Made by a program: the position numbers and the translations under genes. From Obelidium mucronatum (lineage: Eukaryota; Chytridiomycota; Chytridiomycetes; Chytridiales; Chytriomycetaceae), in NCBI GenBank assembly GCA_025765595.1, contig JAIVFH010000568.1, forward strand, positions 1 through 14,255: a DNA stretch of 14,255 nucleotides, in the 5' to 3' direction. Below, piece after piece: positions 1 through 7,812 of the stretch (within the stretch, counting starts at the first letter, position 1; each line of letters opens with the position of its first letter). Below the pieces are notes generated by a model that made no database searches, was not told the origin of the DNA, and was given only the letters and a program-made list of their open reading frames with translations.

Positions 1-39
1 TATCTATTTTTATATCCCATCTTAACTTTTTCTTGATAG

Positions 40-695
40 ATTATGTGGATCTCTACATTAAACACTACACTGGCGAATGTGTGAAGCGTCTGTTTGATGC
101 CTTCAAAAGAGGATTTCATCGAGTTTGCGCAGGCCCAGCATTGAAGGTATGCGAATGGAAAATGCACAACTACCCGAAATCTTGACTTACAAAAAAAACA
201 GATGTGTCGTGCCGAGGAGTTGGAAATGTTGATTTGCGGGACAAATGAACTTAATTTCAACGAGTTAGAAGCTGGCGCAAAATACGATGACGGATACGAA
301 CCCAGCCACCCCGTCATTAAGTAGGATTTGAACTTATTATTTCCGCTATTTGTTTTTTATTTGCTGTTTTTAGGAACTTTTGGTCGATTGCCCATAATAT
401 GAGTCAGGAACACAAGAAACAGCTATTGATGTTTGTGACAGCGTCAGACCGTGTTCCTTTGAAGGGCTTGGCAAATCTTGTGTTTGTAATTCAAAGGAAC
501 GGACCGGACACAGATAGGTAAGCAGTACTGAAGTTATTTTGCGTCTGCCGCTGATGGAATTTTCTTAATACCAGACTGCCCACGGCCTTGACGTGCTTTG
601 GACGACTGCTTCTGCCCGAGTATTCGAGCGCAGAAAAGCTGGAGAACCGGCTGATTACGGCCATTGAGAACGCCAAGGGATTTGGTTTAGTGTGA
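40..695 (+). CDS. HECT-type E3 ubiquitin ligase, C-terminal part (E6AP/UBE3A-like), partial
   Basis: This is the C-terminal half of a HECT domain, which takes ubiquitin from an E2 onto a cysteine and passes it to substrate lysines. Exons are 40-146, 202-320, 374-517 and 575-695. They join in frame, and the stop TGA is at 693-695. The 39 bases before 40 are the 3' end of an intron with a CTTAACT branch point, so the 5' part of the gene lies left of the window. The sequence shows the E2-side helix ([18 protein letters not shown]), the LICGT segment, [17 protein letters not shown], the catalytic Cys in [14 protein letters not shown] (codon 594-596) and the terminal [24 protein letters not shown] and a short KGFG end are typical of E6AP/UBE3A rather than the NEDD4 group. 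The catalytic Cys is intact and I see no damage. Substrate specificity cannot be judged without the N-terminal region. Confidence 0.93.
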
Positions 696-768
696 AGATG
701 CGTCCGCGCGGGCGATCTGCGCTGCCGCTTAGACACAATTTCTCCATTATTAGTAAAGAAAACACAAA

Positions 769-1925
769 ATGCAAAAAGCGCTCCTTCTTCTTCTCGGCGC
801 CTTCTGCGCAGCGGCGCCGTGTCCCGGCGCCACGGCGCTCGAGAAGCAGTGCTGCGCAGTGACTGCAGCGTTCGGCTTTGCGGCTGGGCCCGGCTGCTGC
901 GGCCACAAGGACTCAGCGACGCGGAAGATTGTCTGCACGGCCGCGAGAGACGCCGTCGAGAAAATGTTTGTGTTTTAAGCGCTGGTTGTGCATTCGCTGA
1001 TGCGGCGGCGACAGCGAGATCGCACTCGACTACAGGGAAGACGGATTCAACGTCAAAATGCCTGACTTTTCGTCGTTCGGCGAGCTGACCGAGTTGACCA
1101 TTCGCGGCTCTGATGAGGCGGCACTCACAGGCGATGTTGCCGATCCATTGCCAGCCAAACTGAAAAAACTGTGAGTGCATTCTTTATCTCAGTATTTATC
1201 TGTAGTTAATACAGTTTACTAAAACAATGGATCCAAAAGAGACCTCGCCAACAATTTACTTTCATCCTTTCTTGCTTCGGACGTATCAAATCTTGTGTAC
1301 ATGTAAGTCGCTTGTGTTGCACCAGTTGATGATTAAATGGCCTCCTTTTCAACACTGCTACTACTACAGTGACTTGAAGAACAACGTCAAGCTCGTAGCA
1401 TCGTTTTGCAAAAGTTCGGATGTAAACTGCCGAGGATTCAGCCCCGAACTTACGCATTTGGATTTGTCTTACCTTAAGAAAAAATCCTCAATGGAATTTA
1501 ATTCAATTGCAACGTTAACGAAGCTAACATATTTGGACCTTCGGTACATCCGCTTTGTGGATACTGTGCTCCCATCTATTGCTTCCCTTGCCTCTGCATC
1601 TACATTGAAGTGGCTCGCATTGCGGCCAGGTGCTGGTTGGGCAGGCCAAGCATTTCCAGATATGAGTGCCTTTCAAGCGTTGGAGCATCTGTAAACCTGA
1701 TTTGTGAAAGGAGTGTCCTTTTCCTAATCATTCCTCTGTTTTTTCAGGGACTTTCGAAAATTAGAGTTTAATCCTCCCACCTCAATCTGGATAGATCAAC
1801 TTCCAAAAAACTTGGAATACCTTGACTTGTCTGAATGTATGGGATGTCTGTCGCATTCTTCGCCAAATGTTCCGAACTTCAATCAGTTCACGAGGTTAGC
1901 CTATCTGTAAGTTTGATTGTCGTTA

Positions 1926-1959
<34 letters not shown>

Positions 1960-4800
1960 TTGTCAAAGGGACACAAGTGCTGCAACACCTGTATTCGATG
2001 GAACTTTTACTTTTACGACTACCTTCCCGAAATTGGAATATATGTTAGTGGCGCGGTTATGTTCGACACTCGTCTAAGTTGTGGAATAGGGACTTGAGTG
2101 GAACCACAGCCGTTCCAACACAGTTGACCGTTCGTTTTACCAATAATTTTGAACAACGCTTGCCCAAAATTTCGTATCTGTAAGTGATTTTCAAGTGTAA
2201 TTTCTGTGTTTTTTTCTCTTGTATTGTTAAGTCTTCCACTTTGCAGTCGACTTTCTTTCATAACAGCGGAATTTTCATTGACTGGCATCTTATCAATCCG
2301 AACTCTTGAGTATTTGAGTTTAAGAGGAACCCCGTTTAAAGGCGATTTTCTGAAGAAGGACATGTTAAGAACTCTCACTAAATTGACTCATTTGGATTTG
2401 GCCGAGTGTGCCCTCGTCGGAGACTTACCCGTTTTTCCATCGTTAATCAAATTGGATTTTTTGTTGAGTACAGCGTTTCTTGATAAATCAAAGCTAAAAG
2501 TCAGCTGTGAATAGGAGACTCGATGATAATGGCTTTACTGGGCAGTTGCCTGCTTTGGATGGAATTCCCAATGTTTCATACCTTCGTCTTGATTCCAACT
2601 TTCTCTCTGGGCCCATTCGAGCGCTATCTCGCCTTCAATTTTTAACATATCTGGACATAAGTTATAACGCTTTCACTGGACCCATTGCCCCTTTAATTTC
2701 ACTTTCGATTTATAAGGCTCAATTGAAGGGAAACTTACTCACAAGTGAAACCGACGAAGAACGCGACTGGTTAAATAGAAATCTACCCGATAATTTGGAC
2801 TCAATATACACTTGTTTGACATTGGACAATGGTCAATATCGGTACAGCTACAGCCATCCTTTGCTGTGTCCACAAGAACGTACAGTCCTTGAATCAGATA
2901 GCCTTCCGTTATGTGCAAAAACTGCAGTTTCAAACATCAACGGTTGGTCTGCGTTTTATTTTCCAGCTGGGCAAGTGCCGGGGAAGTTTGGTGGTGTTTG
3001 TAAAACATGGAACCAAAATGAGTGGAATAAGCTCTTCCAAAGATCCGCTGGATGCAATTCTGATGAAAAAATGCAAGTTGAAGCGTTTGTATGTAAATTT
3101 TTATTGCGTTCACAGTTTTGTATGGTCATTGACTTCCGCCACAGGTGACCGCCCTCACAGACTCATGTAACAGTTATGCTGGAACTGAAATATCTGTCCC
3201 GACTTTCGGTCAAGCACTCGCACAAAATGGTGTCTTAAGAGGAGCTGATTTAGTAGCCCAGGCTATTGCTCTTGTGGATAATATGTTGCGGAAACCTGTT
3301 CTTGAAAATGGTGTTCCATTGGATTGCTGGAAAGACTGCATCGACCAAATTCCCAACTATAATGCTATTGAGGCCGCAGTTACTCCTTCAGCTGCCCTTG
3401 TCGAGTTCACAAAAATGTGTACCACTCCACGACTCACGCTGGTCCCTTTCGCAAAATGCGTGTCTGCCATTTCGAACCCAAACCTCTGTGCCTTTTACGT
3501 CGAATCTGGCCGCGCCATTGCTTTTGTAAGACTGTTGCCTCAACCACAAACTTCAATATTCTAACATATCTCAACTCAGGAGAATGTATTCCCATACGTG
3601 TGTCCACAGTACTGCACATCAAGTCTCGAAACAGGCTGCTTCTGTGCAATTTCTGGCCCTGTTCCATACCAATTTGTCGAGAGAGGAAGCTTGTGCCGCG
3701 ATAACCATGTCATTGGCGATTGCTCAGGAGGTAGTTCGCCAGATGGCTACCATTGCTACAATCTCTTAAGCTCACCAGTTCCGGTTTGCGGCGGCAGATA
3801 TTGTCCGTCTCCTGAGCAATGCTACTGCGACCGCGGAGCTACTTGTGTGGCCACTCCGTCACGACCACAAGGAAAGTGCGTGGTGACTCCAAAAGCCGTT
3901 GCGACAATCGAATCTAGAAAGTTGATTGTTGGAGAATCGATTCTTGTGAACGTTTCATCCAATGCGTATGACTGGAATGGTCAGACTATGACGGTTGTCA
4001 GTGTGAGAGTGAGTGACGGAACCACGTCAATTCTGTTGGACAAGAACACATGTTGGGGAAATCAACTGAATGCAAACTCACCTGATGCCCAGGAAGTTTA
4101 TTCTTTTAATCTGCCTACGAGATTGGTTTTTCCAGGTGTTTCGAGATATTCAGGGCTTCTGCCAACAGTTACTGGGCAGTTGTGCACTGGTGCCGAGGCC
4201 ATATCTGTTGGAATCGCTCTTCCGGACTTGTCGATTCTTTACACAGTGACGATTGCGATCCGTTACAGTCCATTAGTTAAAAGAGCGGACGATCCGTTTT
4301 TGGATGGGGTCGCTTCGTTTACTTTCAAGTTTGACAGCTTCGCAACAGACAGAACTTCTTCTACTACGTCTTCGACTTCAACTTCAACAAAGTATTCCAC
4401 GACGTACACGGTAACCAGCACGGTTTCTGCGTCAAATTCCACGAGTGTTACGCCTACAACTAAAACCAATACCACGCTTACGTCCCTGCCAACATCGACC
4501 TCAACCACCACAACTAGTACTTTATCGTTGAGCACAGATACTGTTTCGACTACATCCTTGACAACCAGTACCACGTCTGCATCTAGTACGACCAGTTCGA
4601 TTACGACAACTACGACCAGTTCGATGACGACTACTACGAAACCTCAAGTTCCAAACTTTATCATCAATGCAGGGGGTAGTGGGGATGGTTCTGGGATGTC
4701 AGTGATTTTTGGTGGTGGAGGCCAATCAGGTGATGGTGGTGTTGGTAGCAGTATTAATGCAGGAGTTTCGGATGGTGGTAGCAGTATCGTGTTTGGGTAG
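769..4800 (+). CDS. Secreted multi-domain leucine-rich-repeat protein with Cys-rich ectodomain and Thr/Ser stalk
   Basis: The model has eleven exons: 769-965, 1015-1170, 1240-1302, 1370-1690, 1748-1906, 1969-2043, 2090-2179, 2247-2462, 2515-3088, 3145-3525 and 3580-4800. The total is 3453 nt, giving 1150 residues with no in-frame stop. Order of parts: signal peptide about 1-23 (hydrophobic MQKALLLLLGAF core); Cys-rich cap with two CC pairs (28-29, 43-44); about a dozen LRRs to about residue 505 with units such as THLDLSYL, TYLDLRYI and EYLDLSE; Cys-rich region about 505-850, including a six-Cys module at 3781-3879; a beta-rich domain about 850-998 (VSDGTTSILLDKNTCWG); Thr/Ser-rich stalk about 1001-1098; Gly/Ser tail with an internal repeat. 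There is no C-terminal hydrophobic segment, so neither a TM helix nor a GPI signal is evident. Secretion or wall attachment by O-mannosylated stalk is inference. Binding of protein or sugar ligands by the LRRs is a family expectation only. A paralog lies at 11546-14255 on the other strand. Confidence 0.88.
1928..1954 (+). repeat. T27 homopolymer inside LRR-gene intron 5
   Basis: A run of 27 T is followed by five A. It ends 14 bases before the acceptor AG at 1967-1968, so it sits where a polypyrimidine tract would be. Length is likely variable between isolates or reads. Confidence 0.9.
3781..3879 (+). other. Six-cysteine module of the secreted LRR family
   Basis: The segment reads PVCGG, then C, SPEQCYC, C and finally GKC, giving six cysteines in 33 residues. 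The same spacing recurs twice in the minus-strand paralog at 13220-13309 and 13052-13147. The shared pattern is P-[LV]-C-G-x3-C-x-[SD]-P-x2-C-[YF]-C, followed by two more Cys. I do not match it to a named domain; a small disulfide knot is the natural inference. Confidence 0.7.
4348..4641 (+). repeat. Low-complexity Thr/Ser-rich stalk coding region
   Basis: Nearly every codon is ACx, AGy or TCx, giving about 98 residues of Thr and Ser. This is a typical mucin-like, O-glycosylated linker of fungal cell-surface proteins. It is in frame with the rest of the LRR protein and creates a Val-rich antisense ORF that is not a gene. Confidence 0.88.
4663..4797 (+). repeat. Two diverged copies of an INAG...FG motif in the Gly-rich C-terminal tail
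   Basis: Copy 1 (4663-4713) reads INAGGSGDGSGMSVIFG. Copy 2 (4753-4797) reads INAGVSDGGSSIVFG. They are separated by about 13 Gly/Ser-rich residues, and the protein ends exactly at the end of copy 2. The related ILIQSIG...IGGD segment in the minus-strand paralog suggests a family-specific terminal element. Its function is unknown. Confidence 0.7.
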
Positions 4801-4921
4801 TGTGGGTGGATATATGGGTTTTAAGTAATTGGTGGAGAAAGTGTTCTGAGTGAAGTCAAAATTTTGTGTTGGACGAGTGTTTTATGTTATAAAATCATCG
4901 CATTATTACTCAATTTTTGTT

Positions 4922-4927
4922 TTTATT
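4922..4927 (-). terminator. Poly(A) signal AATAAA for the arrestin-like gene
   Basis: On the minus strand AATAAA lies about 30 bases downstream of the stop at 4956-4958. This is within the 155-bp convergent gap shared with the LRR gene, so the two 3' UTRs probably overlap or abut. Confidence 0.55.
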
Positions 4928-4955
4928 TTGCATGGGTTTTTAAAGTGACTGTTGA

Positions 4956-5654
4956 TTATTTGGGGAGGACATGAAGGACGGAAAACACTTCCTCTTTAAC
5001 GTTTTCAATCTGAATCACAGCGTGCAATCTTGATACAATCAAAACCACGTCATTGCTCGCCCGGTCAACGGCAGTAGTCAAAGGAAAGTTTTGAGGCAGA
5101 TTGATGCTGAATTCGTATTCGTGGCGACCAGGCTTGATGACCGTGTTGTTTTCTGAAGCAGGAATCAAGGACATTGTGCTTTCGAACTTGATCTCATTTG
5201 GCAAGTGATCTTCGTGAGAGACTAGAGAAAGAGCAGTCTTTTTGGCCTTTTTGGGAGCCTTTCCGTGTTTGTGGAAGAATGTGAGGAAGTTCAAGTGGTG
5301 GTTCTCGTGGTGGGTGGTGGTGGCGTGGGCATCTTGGCTGCCAGTAACGACTGGAGTAGCTTCGTTGTATTCAGGGGTCGTTGGAGGCGTGATGTGAAAT
5401 TCGAGACACTCGAGTTTCAGCGTGGCAGCTTGAATGTGGATGTCGGCCACAGTTGTGTCGAATACAACCTTTCCTTGGAGGGTTGAGCCGGGCGTGGCAT
5501 CCGCTGGGGCAGTGATGACTGCATTAAACACGTAAGTTCTGTCCAAGAGATTCAATCCGCCCGCTGTCATTTTGAATGCTGTAATTTTTTGTTGGTGGGT
5601 CTGTCTGGTCAAGCTTGTTTTATATCTTCCAGGCTCCAGCGCGTGGCCAGCCAT
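4956..5654 (-). CDS. Arrestin-N-like domain protein (single domain)
   Basis: One uninterrupted exon encodes 232 residues. ATG is at 5652-5654 and the stop at 4956-4958. The strands PGSTLQGKVVFDT and ATLKLECLEFHIT, followed by GRHEYEFSINLPQNFPLT and a final VSRLHAVIQI strand, fit the arrestin N-domain pattern. That pattern is PGxxLxGxVxF, a hydrophobic strand, then G-x-h-x-[FY]-x-F-x-[LI]-x-LP. Alpha-arrestins act as adaptors between membrane cargo and ubiquitin ligases. A His/Lys-rich insertion (HHENHH, KAPKKAKK) interrupts the fold near residues 115-140. There is no arrestin-C domain and no PPxY motif, so the protein is about half the usual alpha-arrestin size. A second ATG at 5568-5570 has a better context (AAAATG) and would drop 28 N-terminal residues without harming the domain. 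The family call rests on pattern matching by eye, not on a search. Confidence 0.6.
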   Translation of the reverse strand: MAGHALEPGRYKTSLTRQTHQQKITAFKMTAGGLNLLDRTYVFNAVITAPADATPGSTLQGKVVFDTTVADIHIQAATLKLECLEFHITPPTTPEYNEATPVVTGSQDAHATTTHHENHHLNFLTFFHKHGKAPKKAKKTALSLVSHEDHLPNEIKFESTMSLIPASENNTVIKPGRHEYEFSINLPQNFPLTTAVDRASNDVVLIVSRLHAVIQIENVKEEVFSVLHVLPK

Positions 5655-5917
5655 CAAGATGACTCACACAGCAGACAACTGGTGATATGACACAAGATAT
5701 TACAAATTCATAATATCTAAGATGTAATATTTGGCTGATTTTGGTTGCTTCCCAAGAGTTATCAGGGCTGTATGGGCACCGAACTTTGATCAAGTAGCCG
5801 TGGAATAAACAACTGTTCGCAAAATGAAAAATACCTTGGAGTTAACTGCTCTCAAGAAAAGATGTTCTCCCGCGAACCCTGCCATTTATCACGACAATTC
5901 TGAAAACAATATCTGTT
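5655..5917. promoter_or_regulatory. Divergent promoter region between arrestin-like (-) and Gln-rich (+) genes
   Basis: These 263 bp must hold the start regions of two divergently transcribed genes. Two interleaved inverted repeats stand out: GATATTA (5696-5702) with TAATATC (5711-5717), and ATATTAC (5697-5703) with GTAATAT (5724-5730). A possible role as regulatory sites is inference. I see no convincing TATA box at a fixed distance from either start. Confidence 0.45.
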
Positions 5918-6075
5918 ATGGCGGCCACATCAACTGCAAATCCAGCACAACCACATACGATCGCAAATACCTCAGCGGCCCCAGCTCTTACAACAACTTC
6001 CTCAGTCATGCCTCTCGCAAACACGCGTCCGACTCCTCCGCCTTCATCTCTCCTTCCAAATGCTGCACCGCCTGA
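5824..6075 (+). other. Possible upstream ORF overlapping the start of the Gln-rich gene
   Basis: ATG at 5824 has a good context (A at -3) and opens an 83-codon frame ending at 6073-6075. It is out of frame with the main start at 5918 and overlaps it by about 158 bases. It would matter only if transcription starts upstream of 5824. The encoded peptide has no recognisable feature. I tested splicing this ATG into the main frame and found no phase-compatible intron. Confidence 0.3.
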
Positions 6076-7598
6076 GCGGCAAAACCCGAAAGCCAGCCTG
6101 AAGCGTGTCAATTCTGTTCATTTAAATGGATCGGCGCTGAAAACTGAACCAGAGCCCTGCTCCTTACCTGTCATGTGCCCGATTCACCTGTATTCCAACA
6201 TACCTGTCAACACACTATCGCGTCAGGCCCATGATATACAAGAGGCAGAAGCTCTCGCGAAACTTGCAATCGGTACCTCGCAGCTTTTATTTTTTTTCCA
6301 GATACACCACTCATTAACCGGGTCTTTTACTTATTTTTGAAGAGCTAAATTCACCTCTTGACATCACATTGCAATCAACTTTTGAGCGCTTAGTTGCCCT
6401 TGCTGGATCCAAAGAGTTTCTTCCTGTCGCAGCCAAAGTACGCCATTATTTGCATTCTGTGGCCTCCAAACGACGCGAATGGTGTGTTGAATTTTGCATC
6501 AAACCTTACGTTGGACCGTCTGGTGAAGGACTGTTTGGTCGAATTGGAAGGGAGGGGATGGTTTGTGGAGGGACATACATCGTTCCTGCTGCGATTTTAC
6601 GTGGAATGGATTTTGATCATATGGCTCGAATGGACGCGTTAAAGGCAAAGATGGCTGATGAAGACGAGGCGGCAGCCGTTGCAGCCGCGATGCAGATGAA
6701 TTTCTCTATGCCTCATTTGCCACAACCTTCGCGGCCCCATTCAGTATTCAACGCGAATCCTGTTCCATACACGACAATTCATATGCCTCATGAAACTCGC
6801 CCATGTTGTTCCGTTGATACCACCGTGTTTGATAAGCTGGGTGTTTCAAACACTTATCGTAGATGTCCAGAATATGCATACAACTCCACCCCCTCTTGGA
6901 TCAATCCCGTATATGCGGCCCATCAGGACAATTGCTACTACAAATATAGACGCGATCAACATATGACGAGATGTCATGAGCAAGCTTCACAGAGAATTTA
7001 CCAACACCAGCAACGTAATCTTCAACAAAATGCACAATACGAAATGCTGTATCAAACTATGAAACATGGGCAGCCTCACCAGTTTAATACGCCGGTTATC
7101 GGGACTTTCGGAGGATCCAAGCCAACACAAACGCCGCCACTGAATCCACAGCAGCAGCAATTAATGCCGCTACAGCAACAGCAGCAACAGATGATGATGC
7201 TTTTAAACTCGCAGTCGATACTGGATCTTGAGACGTCTAGTTTCCAACAACAAAATCAACAAAATCAGAAGCAACAAACGCAACTGCAACAACCCAGCAT
7301 TACTAGCACACCTAAAAAGAAGCAAAAATTGGATGATTCATCTGTGCTTTTTCACGCCACACAATTACCTACACATCGGCAAGGGCCAATCACGGGGAAC
7401 AATCTTTCAAATCCATCATCACAGTTGAAATATAATACAGTGCCAAACCACATGCCTTCAACGCGACCAGCTAATAATGCTAACAGTGGCGATGGTTTAT
7501 CACGGGCTTCTTCGTCCTCGGGTCTCAATGGGTCTCTGGATTCTGTGGATGTAGATGGGAACAGTATTGCCAATGTCGCACGAGCAGCAGAAAACTGA
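5918..7598 (+). CDS. Gln-rich, probably nuclear protein of unknown family
   Basis: Two exons, 5918-6272 and 6343-7598, join in phase 1 to give 536 residues. The 70-nt intron has a GTACCT donor, a CATTAACC branch point and a TGAAG acceptor. The start ATG at 5918 has G at -3 and G at +4. Residues 1-75 are Ala/Thr/Pro-rich. Residues about 115-235 form the only globular-looking part (LVALAGSKEFLPVAAKVRHYL, REWCVEFCIKPYVGPSGEG), followed by an acidic/Ala helix (MADEDEAAAVAAAMQM). Residues about 335-437 are rich in Gln and His with two short polyQ runs. PKKKQK near 442-447 looks like a nuclear localisation signal, and a Ser/Asn-rich tail follows. The composition resembles fungal transcription co-regulators, but I recognise no DNA-binding domain and assign no function. 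Confidence 0.8.
7149..7190 (+). repeat. CAG/CAA polyglutamine tract
   Basis: Mixed CAG and CAA codons encode QQQQ, LMPL and then six Gln. Codon mixing suggests a tolerated low-complexity tract. It is followed by further Gln-rich sequence to about 7300. Confidence 0.85.
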
Positions 7599-7629
7599 CA
7601 GTGGCAAAAGTTTTCCATAACGAGGGACG

Positions 7630-7635
7630 AATAAA
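7630..7635 (+). terminator. Poly(A) signal AATAAA for the Gln-rich gene
   Basis: AATAAA lies 32 bases after the stop codon ending at 7598. It is within the 214-bp gap before the PPP1R42-like gene. Nothing else recognisable lies in that gap. Confidence 0.6.
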
Positions 7636-7812
7636 AAAATTAGAGATGGAGCTTTCAGAAATTAGATTCTTGATTCCGCATCTTCTCCCCATGATGGCTA
7701 GATAAAACAGAATTTGACTGTATAGAATATTTTTGGAATGCAAGGAGTATGCAGTCGAGTGATCATCATTTTATAATTGTCTCCGCGACTCACCCCACAA
7801 CATCCACCAACC

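Noticed and set aside
491..1180. A 229-residue open frame on the minus strand
   Set aside because: It runs antisense across the HECT last exon and the LRR first exons in a GC-rich block and is Arg/Ser-rich with no recognisable feature. The plus-strand models explain the region.
1928..1959. T27/A5 and A25 runs as traces of retrotransposed poly(A) tails
   Set aside because: Both lie inside introns of intact genes with no target-site duplication or adjacent element sequence.
4263..4574. A Val-rich minus-strand frame of about 100 residues
   Set aside because: It is the exact complement of the Thr/Ser stalk; Val codons arise from reading ACx codons backwards.
7777..7812. A longer start for the PPP1R42-like gene
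   Set aside because: The extension begins with TTG, which is not a usual eukaryotic start. ATG at 7813 has a strong context.
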